This document shows positions 45,019 through 54,160 of a stretch of DNA of 58,226 nt, in pieces; the stretch's first letter is position 1; every line of letters starts with the position of its first letter. A program made the translations under genes and the position numbers. The stretch comes from an uncultured Lachnospiraceae bacterium (GTDB lineage Bacteria; Bacillota; Clostridia; Lachnospirales; Lachnospiraceae), in NCBI GenBank assembly GCA_946558465.1, contig CAMNTM010000020.1:1-58226 (forward strand), read 5' to 3'. Under the pieces are notes generated by a model. The model was not told the origin of the DNA. It was given only the letters and a program-made list of their open reading frames with translations, and did not search any database.

Positions 45019-47562
45019 ATGTATAAAAAAGCAAAAAGTTTTCTGATGGCAAGCTTTACTTGTCTGATAGTATTGTGTATTGTTATATTTTTATGGATAG
45101 CTTCATCTATGAGTGGAAAAAGTGAGGAAGCAATTAACGAAATTGGAAAAATTTATATGTCCGAGATGAGTACGCAGCTACAGCAGAAGTTTGATGCGAT
45201 AACAGCCCTGCAGATATCACAGGTGGAGGGTCTTATTCAGCGTACGCCGCCGGAAAATTATGTATATGGTAATGAGATGATAGAGGAATTGTCCTTGGGT
45301 GCGAGTGTCAGGGGATTTTCATATTTGGGATTGTATGCAGAGAATGGAGAAAGTGAAACTGTTTATGGAGAAAATATAGAGGTTTTTGATGAAAATGAAT
45401 TTAAAGAAGTGATAAAAAAGAAAAATAAACGGATTACCAGTGGTTATACTGCTTCTGGAGAAAAGGCTTTACTGCTGGTTGTAGATGCTGTTTATCCTAT
45501 GAAAAATGGGAAGACCAGTTCCGTAGTGGTAGCAGGACTGCCTATGAGTTATTTAGAGAGTGCACTTGTTTTAGAAGAAGAGAATTCTATGGTTTATTCT
45601 CATATTATCCGCAGAGACGGAAGCTTTGTAGTCAGAACAGGCGAGGCATATCGTGATAATTATTTTACCCGTCTTGAAGAAACTATCTCTAAGTCAGACG
45701 GCAGAGATCCGTCAGAATATGTAAAGGATATGAAAGCAGCTATAGAAGCTGAAAAGGATTATTCTGCGCTGGTTATGGTTGATGATGTACATCGTCATAT
45801 TTACAGTGCATCTTTATCGGAATCTGACTGGTTTTTAGTATCCGTTATGCCTTATGGTGTATTGGATGATGCAATAATGCATTTAAGTGACCAGCGTCAG
45901 TATACTATGCTCACGGCATGTGGAATAATGCTGGCAGCAGTTATTGTTATCTTTTTGTTATATTATCGTATGACACAGCAGCAGTTGAAAGAGCTTGAGA
46001 AGGCTGAACGGGAGGCCTCTCGTGCTAACCAGGCGAAAAGTGAGTTTTTATCCAGTATGAGTCATGACATTCGTACGCCTATGAATGGAATTGTAGGAAT
46101 GACAGCAATAGCCACAGCAAATATTCACGATTCGGCAAGAGTGCAGGATTGTTTAAAGAAGATTAGTTTATCCAGCAGACACCTTCTGGGACTTATTAAT
46201 GATGTATTGGATATGTCTAAAATTGAGAGTGGAAAGTTGTCTCTTAATATTGATGTGCTTTCTCTGCGGGAGGTAATGGAGAACATTGTTAATATCGTAC
46301 AGCCACAGATTCGGGAAAAAAATCAGCATTTTGATATTTTTATTCAAAATATTGAGATAGAAGAAGTATATTGTGACAGTGTGCGTCTGAATCAGATATT
46401 ACTTAATCTTTTGTCTAATGCAATTAAGTTTACTCCAGTGGACGGAAAGATTAATGTTTATCTGACTCAAGAAGATTCTCCGGCAGGGGAAAATTATGTG
46501 AGATGTCATTTTAGAGTTAAGGATAACGGAATTGGCATGTCTGAGGAATTCCAGGAGAAAATATTTGAAACATTTTCCAGAGAAGACTCAAAAGTGCAGA
46601 AGATTGAGGGAACGGGTCTTGGCATGGCAATCACAAAGGTTATTGTAGATATGATGGAGGGTACAATTGAATTAAACAGTAAACAAGGTGTTGGAAGTGA
46701 ATTTCATGTTACAATAGATTTTCAAAAGGCGGATATACAGGAAAAGGATATGGTGCTTCCGCCGTGGAAGCTGCTGGTTGTAGATAATAATGAGGATCTC
46801 TGCGTTAGTGCTGCCTCTGCCTTGAGGGAAATAGGCGTGATGTCGGAATGGGCGCTAAATGGGCAAGATGCGTTGAAGATGATTGAAGAAAATCACAGAA
46901 AGCATTCTGATTATGAGATTGTTCTTTTAGATTGGAAGATGCCGGATATGAATGGGCTGGAAACAACTAAGAGGATTCGAAAAATTGTCGGTGACGATTT
47001 GCCGATACTTATCATATCAGCATATGATTGGAGTGATATTGAAGATGAAGCGCGTGCAGCAGGAGCACAAGGCTTTATTTCCAAACCGTTATTTAAGTCG
47101 AACCTTTATTTAGGTCTCAGCCAATATGCAGACGGGACTCAGGATGAGATCGTACAGAAAGAAGAGGAAGCGGAAAACTTTACAGGTTCTCGTATTCTCC
47201 TTGCGGAGGATAATGATCTGAATTGGGAGATTGCACAGGATATACTTACAGAGGCCGGCTTTGAGGTGGAGTGGGCGGAAAATGGACAGGTTTGTGTTGA
47301 GAAATTTGAAAAATCAGAGACAGGATATTATGATGTAGTTCTTATGGATATACGTATGCCGGTAATGAACGGTTATGATGCGGCAAAAGCAATTCGTGCT
47401 ATGGATCGTTCAGATGCGGTGCTTCCGATTATTGCTATGACAGCCGATGCATTTTCTGAAGATATCCAGCGGTGTATGGAGTGCGGTATGAATGAGCATG
47501 TGGCGAAACCGATTGATGTAAATAAGCTTATGAAGCTGTTAAAGCAATATTTGATAAAATAA
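45019..47562 (+). CDS. Hybrid sensor histidine kinase with two receiver domains
   Basis: 847 residues. TM1 at about 8-30 and TM2 at about 296-316 flank a ~265-residue external sensor domain of Cache-like character. Then HisKA with phospho-acceptor H349 in [12 protein letters not shown], HATPase with [24 protein letters not shown] and GTGLGMAI, a first receiver ([11 protein letters not shown]; acceptor D638 in [11 protein letters not shown]) and a second receiver ([11 protein letters not shown]777 in [12 protein letters not shown]). There is no output domain or Hpt, so phosphate must pass to another protein. Own promoter; followed 13 bp later by a glycosyltransferase gene. Confidence 0.93.
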   Translation: MYKKAKSFLMASFTCLIVLCIVIFLWIASSMSGKSEEAINEIGKIYMSEMSTQLQQKFDAITALQISQVEGLIQRTPPENYVYGNEMIEELSLGASVRGFSYLGLYAENGESETVYGENIEVFDENEFKEVIKKKNKRITSGYTASGEKALLLVVDAVYPMKNGKTSSVVVAGLPMSYLESALVLEEENSMVYSHIIRRDGSFVVRTGEAYRDNYFTRLEETISKSDGRDPSEYVKDMKAAIEAEKDYSALVMVDDVHRHIYSASLSESDWFLVSVMPYGVLDDAIMHLSDQRQYTMLTACGIMLAAVIVIFLLYYRMTQQQLKELEKAEREASRANQAKSEFLSSMSHDIRTPMNGIVGMTAIATANIHDSARVQDCLKKISLSSRHLLGLINDVLDMSKIESGKLSLNIDVLSLREVMENIVNIVQPQIREKNQHFDIFIQNIEIEEVYCDSVRLNQILLNLLSNAIKFTPVDGKINVYLTQEDSPAGENYVRCHFRVKDNGIGMSEEFQEKIFETFSREDSKVQKIEGTGLGMAITKVIVDMMEGTIELNSKQGVGSEFHVTIDFQKADIQEKDMVLPPWKLLVVDNNEDLCVSAASALREIGVMSEWALNGQDALKMIEENHRKHSDYEIVLLDWKMPDMNGLETTKRIRKIVGDDLPILIISAYDWSDIEDEARAAGAQGFISKPLFKSNLYLGLSQYADGTQDEIVQKEEEAENFTGSRILLAEDNDLNWEIAQDILTEAGFEVEWAENGQVCVEKFEKSETGYYDVVLMDIRMPVMNGYDAAKAIRAMDRSDAVLPIIAMTADAFSEDIQRCMECGMNEHVAKPIDVNKLMKLLKQYLIK

Positions 47563-47575
47563 TAGGGGGAAGCAG

Positions 47576-48652
47576 ATGAAAACAATCGGTTTAGTTATGA
47601 TTGTGAAGAATGAGAGCAGAAGTCTTCGAAAATGTTTGTCGAGAGCAAAGAAGCTTGTAGATGATATATACATTACAGATACAGGGTCCAGCGATGATAC
47701 AATAAAAATAGCAGAGGAATTTGGTGCACATATATCTACATTTGAATGGAAAAATGATTTTGCGGCAGCAAGAAACTATGCGTTGGAGCAGTCAGATTGT
47801 GATTGGAATCTGGTGTTGGACGCGGATGAGTATTTGGTTTCCGGAAAACGGAAGGATTTGATAAAATTTATAGAAAATGGCGGATGTGTCGGTGCAATTC
47901 GAAGATACGACAGCTATCTGGAAGAAAATGGAGAAATCAGCCAGAGCTGTATATATACTACCCGTGTAATTCCGAGAGGAACATTTTATAAAGGGAGAGT
48001 GCATGAACAGGTGATAAGTGAGCTTCCTATTGTACCTGTTCCGCTTATTTTTGAGCATGACGGGTATCTGCAGGCAGGAAAAGGAGAACGAAATCTAGAA
48101 ATTCTTCTGGAGGATCTTGAGGAAAATCCGGAAGATGCATATATTTTATATCAGATCTCGCGTACGTTGTGGATTATGAAGGAATATGAAAAGGCTGATA
48201 AGTATTTTGAAGCATTTTATGAAAAGGTGCCGGAGGAGGGAACCGGCTACCGGGAACTGGGTGTAGTATCTTATATTTATAATCTGATTAAACTAAAAAA
48301 GTATGAAAAGGGGTTTTGTGTTGTAGAAAGTGAGAAAGAACGGCTGGGAGACCGGGCAGATTATCATTTTGCATGCGGGACCTTTTATACACAGGCTATT
48401 TTTTCAGATGTAGAGAAGTATGTAAAGTATCTTCCAAAGATTGAAGAATCTTATAAGAGATGTCTGGAAATTGGCGAGGTTATGGAGCATGAAGGTGTAA
48501 AAGGAAATGGGTCCTTTAAAGCGGCATATAATCTGGGAGTTTGGTTTGAAGTAAATGGAAAGATTCAGGAAGCAGTAAAGTATTATCGGATGGCGAAGGA
48601 TCAAGGGTATCAAATAGCTGGGGAGAGACTGAAGAAGTTAAAAATTACTTGA
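47576..48652 (+). CDS. Family 2 glycosyltransferase with C-terminal TPR region
   Basis: 358 residues. GT2 core: IGLVMIVKNESRSLRKCL, TDTGSSDDTIKIA, WNLVLDADEYL (DXD-type metal site) and TFYKGRVHEQV, all in residues 1-160. The rest is helical repeats (NPEDAYILYQISRTLWIMKEYEKADKYF and AAYNLGVWFEVNGKIQEAVKYYRMAKDQG) of TPR type. The combination recalls SunS-like peptide/protein glycosyltransferases. Proximity to motility genes makes flagellin or surface-protein glycosylation a reasonable guess, unproven. Confidence 0.85.
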   Translation: MKTIGLVMIVKNESRSLRKCLSRAKKLVDDIYITDTGSSDDTIKIAEEFGAHISTFEWKNDFAAARNYALEQSDCDWNLVLDADEYLVSGKRKDLIKFIENGGCVGAIRRYDSYLEENGEISQSCIYTTRVIPRGTFYKGRVHEQVISELPIVPVPLIFEHDGYLQAGKGERNLEILLEDLEENPEDAYILYQISRTLWIMKEYEKADKYFEAFYEKVPEEGTGYRELGVVSYIYNLIKLKKYEKGFCVVESEKERLGDRADYHFACGTFYTQAIFSDVEKYVKYLPKIEESYKRCLEIGEVMEHEGVKGNGSFKAAYNLGVWFEVNGKIQEAVKYYRMAKDQGYQIAGERLKKLKIT

Positions 48653-48668
48653 TAGCTTAATTATGTAA

Positions 48669-48708
48669 GCTGGGGACGGGGTAAAACGAGTTCTACCCCG
48701 TCCCCAGC
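48669..48708. repeat. REP-like hairpin with GGGGACGGGG arms
   Basis: 15-bp arms GCTGGGGACGGGGTA (48669-48683) / exact complement (48694-48708) with a 10-base loop. Same family as 27505-27548. It lies between converging genes and may also work as terminator. Confidence 0.85.
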
Positions 48709-48714
48709 CTGCTG

Positions 48715-49485
48715 TTACGCTTTCCAGGGCGCTTCCCCGGAAAACCACAGCTTTTCCAGGTACTCCTTATCCCTCAGTGTATCCATCGGCGACCAGAAGC
48801 CTTTATGTCGATACGCGGTCATCTCCTCCTTCTCTGCCAGCAGCTCGAAGGGCCTCCCTTCCAGCATATCACACCCGTCTCCAAGATATTCGAAGATATC
48901 CGGCGTAAATACTCCATATCCCGCATTTACCCATGACTGGTCCGATCGGGCCTTTTCCTTGAAGTTTAGAATACACTCGGAAGCTTCATCTATCTTCACC
49001 GCACCAAAACGCCCGTCCGGCTTTGTTACGGTTATTGTTGCTGTCCTTCCGTTCCTTCGGTGGCATTCTATCAGCTCCGGGATATTTACATTGGAAACTC
49101 CGTCTCCATAGGTAAATAAGAATTCCTCGTCCTTTACATATTCCTGAATCTTAAGAATTCTTCCTGCTGTCAGTGTATTGAGTCCTGTATTTATCAAGGT
49201 CACCTTCCACGGCTCTATCCTGCTTTTTATGACCTCTTTTTCTCCGCTTTCCAGATCAATGCTTACGTCCGAATATCTGGAGTAATAATCCACGAAATAC
49301 TGCTTTATCATATATCCCTTATATCCACAGCACAGTACAAATTCATGAAATCCGAAGCGGGAGTACCACTTCATGATATGCCACAGGATCGGCCGTCCCC
49401 CTATCTCCACCATAGGCTTCGGGCGGAACTGGGATTCCTCTCCGATTCTGGTCCCTTTTCCGCCTACTAAGATTACTACTTTCAT
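48715..49485 (-). CDS. rfbF: Glucose-1-phosphate cytidylyltransferase
   Basis: 256 residues from the ATG at 49485 (MKVVILVGGKGTRIGEES), with GGAAGG upstream; the frame opens 9 codons earlier. Makes CDP-glucose from CTP and glucose-1-phosphate, the entry to CDP-linked 3,6-dideoxy and related sugars. Intact nucleotide-binding GGKGTR, then RPKPMVEIGGRPILWHIM, TYGDGVSN (metal site), KPDGRFGAV and KGFWSPMDTLRDKEYLE. The base composition is visibly richer in GC than the flagellar genes. Last gene of the glycan locus; 4 bp after its paralog. Confidence 0.9.
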   Translation of the reverse strand: MKVVILVGGKGTRIGEESQFRPKPMVEIGGRPILWHIMKWYSRFGFHEFVLCCGYKGYMIKQYFVDYYSRYSDVSIDLESGEKEVIKSRIEPWKVTLINTGLNTLTAGRILKIQEYVKDEEFLFTYGDGVSNVNIPELIECHRRNGRTATITVTKPDGRFGAVKIDEASECILNFKEKARSDQSWVNAGYGVFTPDIFEYLGDGCDMLEGRPFELLAEKEEMTAYRHKGFWSPMDTLRDKEYLEKLWFSGEAPWKA

Positions 49486-49489
49486 ATGT

Positions 49490-50278
49490 TCACCATACCT
49501 TCCAGGGTGCATTTCCCGTCTGCCACAGCTCCTCTAAGAACAGCTTGTCCCTCATGGTTTCTACCGGCATCCAGAAGCCTTCATGCTTATAGGTAGCTAC
49601 CCGTCTTGTCCTTCTGAGACGGTTGATCGTGGTCGTCTCAAAGCTTTCCTGTGAAGCCAGATAGGTGAAGATCTCTCTGCTTAACACCATATGGCAGGTA
49701 TTTACCCAGGCATCAGCCGCATAATTGTTCTGCAGCACGATGTCGGAGGCAAGGTTGCCGTCGGCGTCCAGATTGAGGATGGCATTGCGCCCGGCGGGAC
49801 GTGCCACAGCCATCGTCACAAGATGAGGACTCTCATGATAGGCCGATAAGAGATGGTTAATATTCAAATCGGTAATACAGTCCCCGTAGCAGACGATAAA
49901 GGCATCGTCGTCTATGTACTTCTGAATTTTTCGGATACGTTCGCCGGTAGTGGAATTAAGGCCAGTGTCCACGACTGTAACCTTCCAGGGTTCGCTCACC
50001 TTATTATGGATCGTAATGTCATTTTTCTGAAGGTCTACGGTGATATCGGAGCTGTAGATGTAATAGTCAAGGAAATATTCCTTGACAAGCTCGGCCCGGT
50101 AGCCGGTGCATATGATGAAATCATTGAAGCCGAAGCTGGAATAGGACTTCATGATATGCCACAGGAGAGGGCGGTCACCGATTTTTACCATTGGTTTGGG
50201 TATTTTATCATTTTCTTCACTTATGTTGCTGGGCATGCCGCCAGCGAGGATGATTACTTTCATAGAGTTTGTATTCAT
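49490..50278 (-). CDS. Cytidylyltransferase paralog with eroded nucleotide-binding motif
   Basis: 262 residues; ATG at 50278 chosen for the AAAGGA box. Collinear with the RfbF protein encoded next to it: KPMVKIGDRPLLWHIMKSYSSFGF, SEPWKVTVVDTGLN, EGFWMPVETMRDKLFLEELW. Key sites differ: GGKGTR is GGMPSN, YGDGVSN is YGDCITD, the FGAV block is RNAIL, and NAGYGVF is NTCHMVL. The frame is clean and full length, so this is a maintained relative and not a decaying copy; it may be a regulatory or scaffolding pseudoenzyme or use another substrate. Confidence 0.8.
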   Translation of the reverse strand: MNTNSMKVIILAGGMPSNISEENDKIPKPMVKIGDRPLLWHIMKSYSSFGFNDFIICTGYRAELVKEYFLDYYIYSSDITVDLQKNDITIHNKVSEPWKVTVVDTGLNSTTGERIRKIQKYIDDDAFIVCYGDCITDLNINHLLSAYHESPHLVTMAVARPAGRNAILNLDADGNLASDIVLQNNYAADAWVNTCHMVLSREIFTYLASQESFETTTINRLRRTRRVATYKHEGFWMPVETMRDKLFLEELWQTGNAPWKVW

Positions 50279-50340
50279 AGTCTGGGATTCCTTTATCATT
50301 CTTTTTTTTACATATGCATATAAAAGGTGTTTTATATGTG

Positions 50341-52653
50341 TTATAATCCGGATATCTTTTCAAACAGCAGTGAAGCATCATATACGTTATATACTTCATA
50401 TTTTGATGCATCTAATGTCTGTCCTCCGTAAGAATCTGTCCCTTCCTTATAGCATTTCTTCTGGCGTATGCCTGCAAGCTTTTCCTCATCTATCTTGCGG
50501 GGAGTGAGCGCTTTATGATAAATATTCTCGTCAAACCATTTCAGGAATTCTTCCCCATGCAGAGAGGCCGTATATCGGAAATAGTGGACCTTCTTATCAA
50601 ACAGCGGGTCCCGGATATCCATCTGGCAGAACACGTCCAAAAACCATTTTCGAAAATCAAAGTGTTCTAAATCCGACTCCGCAATTATGCCCCGCGCAAT
50701 CATGCGCAGGATACAATTATAAAGAGAGCTTTTATCTGTTGTCACTTCCGGCATCATACGCTCGTAGACAGAGGCACAATAGCCGCCGATATTCGCCGTC
50801 TTCTTTAAGTCGTTTAGAAACTCTGCCTCATCCTCTTTCAGCTCATACACCATATTGGCTTTTGCTCCCATCGAGCCGCCGGACATGCCTGCTATCGTTA
50901 ATGGATAACGGATATTCAATATCTTTTCGTTAATTGCTGCATTTACTACTCCCATATATATATCCTGACATATTCCGTCAAAAAGGCGGCCGGTTTTTGC
51001 TAAAATCTTCTTCAGATAGTCTCTCCTGCAGCCGGAATTCAAGTAGAGATTCGGCAGAAGATACATCTGGTCGCTGTTATTGAAGATAGAACCGAAATAA
51101 AACTGCCGGGTAAAATATTCCGGGCCGAAGCTTCCTTTCTGATAGCCTCTGGGAATGACAAACTGATGCTGCTGTCCCCCGTTAAATCCGGGCCATGCGT
51201 AGAAGCCCCGCTCCCATTGGATCACATCCTCATCCGGATAGGTCTTTCTTAACTCCTCCAGCACCTCAAGTGTCCAGGGGAGAAGCGCATCATCTGAGCC
51301 TAAAGACAGGAGAAATTCTCCTTTCGCATGAAGGAAGGCAAATTCGAAGCTCCGGGAGAGATTATATTCTCTTGGAGTTCTGTAATATTTAATTCTGGAA
51401 TCATCAAGCTCCTTGTAGAGCTGGTATACTTCTGTGTTTCCCGGAGTGGAATTATCACTTAAGATAATTTCGTAATTTCCCTGATAACGCTGATTTAAAC
51501 AGGACATAAGCGTATAGCGCAGGGTGCCTGCGGAATTTCTGGCAGGAATAATAATAGAATAACTGCATTCTGCCGGCTGCGCTAAGAGCTTCGCGGCATC
51601 GGTATCGTGTACCTGGCTGATATAGCTTAGGTAGTTACCTGCCCAGCCGAAAGCCATCTGAGATTCCAGCGGAGGAGAAACAAAGCCATAGAGCCGCTCC
51701 AGATTTTTCTTTAATATGGGCTGCCGGCACAGGTTATCCATTAGTGTACCGCTTGTAAGTATAACTGTAGTCTGCTGCTCCAGGTCATTTTGGAGGATAT
51801 GATTCAGAAGATATTCCCTATTATCCCCTAAGTCCTCTCCTTTACATGTAACAGCTGCCGGATAGATGGTATATATTCGTTCTGAAACTTCCACAGCGTC
51901 CATGCTGGCGACTACAGTATCTTCGATATTTATAATGTGGTCTACTTCAAATACAATGGGGGCTTTTATGTAATAAACCTTTTTTGAAAGTGCCTGAAGA
52001 ATAAATAATACAATTCTTTCATCTAGGCCGTCAGAAGTTTCATCTTCTACAAGAATAAACGGAACCTCTGCATCCGTTTCCAAATTTTCTGTTAAATATC
52101 CATTGTTTGGAAAATCTAAAAACCAGTCTCTTCCTCCAGGAATATCTAATTTTTTTAATTTCATATATTTATTTAATAAAAATAACAATATATTATTATG
52201 AAAAGAAAAATATAATTCAAAAAGATTTTTTGCTTTTTCGGCAGATTCTGGATGCTCCAAAAAATTGACCTTTGCTTGTCTAATTTCTTCCTGCATTTCA
52301 CCAAGCCAATACTCTTCTTCTTCTGTTCTAGTATTACGAAGATTTGTCAGTAAAAGCTTATGCCGACGTATATCTGGAATATCCTGATAAGTTTGAACCA
52401 TATCAACATATAGACTGGTTAATTCCTGAACACCCGGATAGAAATACAATAACCAGCTTTTATCAGCTAAAAATCCAAAATCAGGCGTGCCTTTTATTTT
52501 CCAACGGTATTTTGTATTTATAGCAAACCATCTTAATCTTACAGGTTTTATTTTATATAAGTCTTGAAGCTTTCTGGATACCTCGTTTATTTTCCCGGAC
52601 TTCAGTAACTTTTCACAGTGTTCAAGTGTCAAATTGTATTCGAACTCATTCAT
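50341..52653 (-). CDS. Large glycosyltransferase (GT2 domain in the middle)
   Basis: 770 residues from the ATG at 52653, which has GAAAGAGG upstream. Residues 1-350 form a helical/Rossmann-like region I cannot assign. The GT2 domain begins near 361: YSIIIPARNSAGTLRYTLMSC, then EIILSDNSTPGN, and GEFLLSLGSDDALLPWTLE with the SDD metal site. The C-terminal ~250 residues are unassigned, with acidic and aromatic content. No membrane helix. Base composition changes inside the gene near 51,950-52,000 (codon ~230): the 3' two thirds are GC-rich, the 5' third AT-rich like the genes upstream, suggesting a recombinant gene. Confidence 0.8.
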   Translation of the reverse strand: MNEFEYNLTLEHCEKLLKSGKINEVSRKLQDLYKIKPVRLRWFAINTKYRWKIKGTPDFGFLADKSWLLYFYPGVQELTSLYVDMVQTYQDIPDIRRHKLLLTNLRNTRTEEEEYWLGEMQEEIRQAKVNFLEHPESAEKAKNLFELYFSFHNNILLFLLNKYMKLKKLDIPGGRDWFLDFPNNGYLTENLETDAEVPFILVEDETSDGLDERIVLFILQALSKKVYYIKAPIVFEVDHIINIEDTVVASMDAVEVSERIYTIYPAAVTCKGEDLGDNREYLLNHILQNDLEQQTTVILTSGTLMDNLCRQPILKKNLERLYGFVSPPLESQMAFGWAGNYLSYISQVHDTDAAKLLAQPAECSYSIIIPARNSAGTLRYTLMSCLNQRYQGNYEIILSDNSTPGNTEVYQLYKELDDSRIKYYRTPREYNLSRSFEFAFLHAKGEFLLSLGSDDALLPWTLEVLEELRKTYPDEDVIQWERGFYAWPGFNGGQQHQFVIPRGYQKGSFGPEYFTRQFYFGSIFNNSDQMYLLPNLYLNSGCRRDYLKKILAKTGRLFDGICQDIYMGVVNAAINEKILNIRYPLTIAGMSGGSMGAKANMVYELKEDEAEFLNDLKKTANIGGYCASVYERMMPEVTTDKSSLYNCILRMIARGIIAESDLEHFDFRKWFLDVFCQMDIRDPLFDKKVHYFRYTASLHGEEFLKWFDENIYHKALTPRKIDEEKLAGIRQKKCYKEGTDSYGGQTLDASKYEVYNVYDASLLFEKISGL

Positions 52654-52683
52654 AATATCCTCTTTCCCGGAAGTCATTTACAC

Positions 52684-53823
52684 TCATTCTTCACATTCAA
52701 AAAAATCAGAGTACATTTTTTCAGCTATTATTTGATTTCCTTTTTCGTATATATGGCAATTATCTATATAGATTTCTTTTTCTTTGTTAAATATATCTGT
52801 AAAATCATATATGAATTCTAATTTTGAATTGTCGTCTTTATATTCCGTAAAAAACTGCTCAAACCATTTCAGCATATCATCTCTAAGCTCATAATGAAGA
52901 ACAATTTCCCACTCGTCTTTTGTAAGACAATGCATCTTATTAAAAATACATGGCTGTAATATACCTATAAATTCAATATTATATTCTTTGCATATTGCTC
53001 TCATCATTTTCATGGAATTTTTCCAGAGATTATAAGGACTACATTCATTATTAACTCCATAGCTGTATCCTTTTGTATAATAAATATCAATCCAATTATC
53101 TATATTAGAAGAACTCAATAATTTTTTCTGATATTGAGAAATAAAAGGATAGGAAGTATTCCTAAACATATTATTAATATCCTGAAATCCTTCATAACAT
53201 ATTACTTTCTGCGGATGTAATGGAACGACATCCCTAATAAGCTTTATCAATTCTTGAGGAGACATATGACCAGAAACAGCGCCACATAAAATTTTTATAT
53301 CTTTATTTTCATTTAAAAATTTTTCTCCTAAAATTTCAGACCAGCATTTAAATGGATATAACTCAGGATCACTTGTTGAATTCCCTAATGTTACAATAAG
53401 ATTTTCAGCTTCCTTATTTCCAAAACATTTAAATCCTGGAATTTCTCCATCTAAAACCAAATTATAACCTAAGTTCGCATCTAAACGGTATTCTTGTCTA
53501 AGTGATTCATTATAATGAATCGTACGAAAGTTCTTTACACGTTTTAATCCCAATGCCTCTAATTCTTCCACATGATTGTTTTCAGTTATTATAATTCGTA
53601 TTTTTTGTAAATCTTCATGAAGAATATCTTTGTATGACTTTACTGGCCTATCACAAAAAAAGACTTTGGAAGGTTCTTTTTCTATAAAACAATCAACCAT
53701 AATATCAAGCAAAAACAACTTCTTATAAATTGCCTTTGAAAATTCGTTACAACCACATAACACAATTTTTCGATAACGCGTATCGTTTGCGATTCTGTAT
53801 ATGACACTTCGAAATAGTTTCAT
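52684..53823 (-). CDS. Rossmann domain fused to SGNH-hydrolase-like domain
   Basis: 379 residues. Residues 18-100 resemble the small Rossmann domain seen in three neighbours, although the glycine motif is worn (KIVLCGCNEFSKAIYKKL). From about 140 comes an SGNH-like domain: LIVTLGNSTSDPE (the GDS block, with GNS in place of GDS), CGAVSGHMSPQEL, and a terminal DNCHIYEKGNQIIAE giving D354-x2-H357. Such domains add or remove acyl groups on surface glycans. No signal peptide, so it is cytosolic, which favours acyl transfer or editing of a precursor over breakdown outside. It ends 31 bp before the large glycosyltransferase start. Confidence 0.7.
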   Translation of the reverse strand: MKLFRSVIYRIANDTRYRKIVLCGCNEFSKAIYKKLFLLDIMVDCFIEKEPSKVFFCDRPVKSYKDILHEDLQKIRIIITENNHVEELEALGLKRVKNFRTIHYNESLRQEYRLDANLGYNLVLDGEIPGFKCFGNKEAENLIVTLGNSTSDPELYPFKCWSEILGEKFLNENKDIKILCGAVSGHMSPQELIKLIRDVVPLHPQKVICYEGFQDINNMFRNTSYPFISQYQKKLLSSSNIDNWIDIYYTKGYSYGVNNECSPYNLWKNSMKMMRAICKEYNIEFIGILQPCIFNKMHCLTKDEWEIVLHYELRDDMLKWFEQFFTEYKDDNSKLEFIYDFTDIFNKEKEIYIDNCHIYEKGNQIIAEKMYSDFFECEE

Positions 53824-53824
53824 A

Positions 53825-54148
53825 CTAGATTTGCACCCTCCAGTGATTTTGATAACAGAATATATTTTTTATGCCTTTTTGTTCTAATGTTTCTTTTATT
53901 TCTTCAAAAAACATACTTGCAATCACTACGTTTACCTGTTCTTTTCTTTGGCACAATTCATCTAAAGATATGACTTTTTTATTCATTAGCCGTATTCCCC
54001 ATTTATCCTTCGAAGAATCACAAAAACACTCTACCTTGACATTTCGATTTGTGAGTTCAACTAACAAATCTAATCCTGTGTTTCCTGCGCCGTATATCAC
54101 AATTGGTCTTTTAAAAATTTCTTCATTTAATTCAAATAACTGCTTCAT
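53825..54148 (-). CDS. Standalone small Rossmann-domain protein
   Basis: 107 residues, a single NAD(P)/nucleotide-binding-like fold: RPIVIYGAGNTGLDLLVELTN near residue 14, then VECFCDSSKDKWGIRLMNKKVISLDEL. The IYGxGxxG...FCDS...G.RL spacing matches the N-terminus of the methyltransferase at 55233-56327 nearly position for position. There is no catalytic partner domain. It lies 1 bp before the SGNH-like gene and 12 bp after the glycosyltransferase, so it is part of the operon. Possibly an adaptor or a sugar-nucleotide reductase subunit. Confidence 0.7.
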   Translation of the reverse strand: MKQLFELNEEIFKRPIVIYGAGNTGLDLLVELTNRNVKVECFCDSSKDKWGIRLMNKKVISLDELCQRKEQVNVVIASMFFEEIKETLEQKGIKNIFCYQNHWRVQI

Positions 54149-54160
54149 ATTCTTTCCCTT

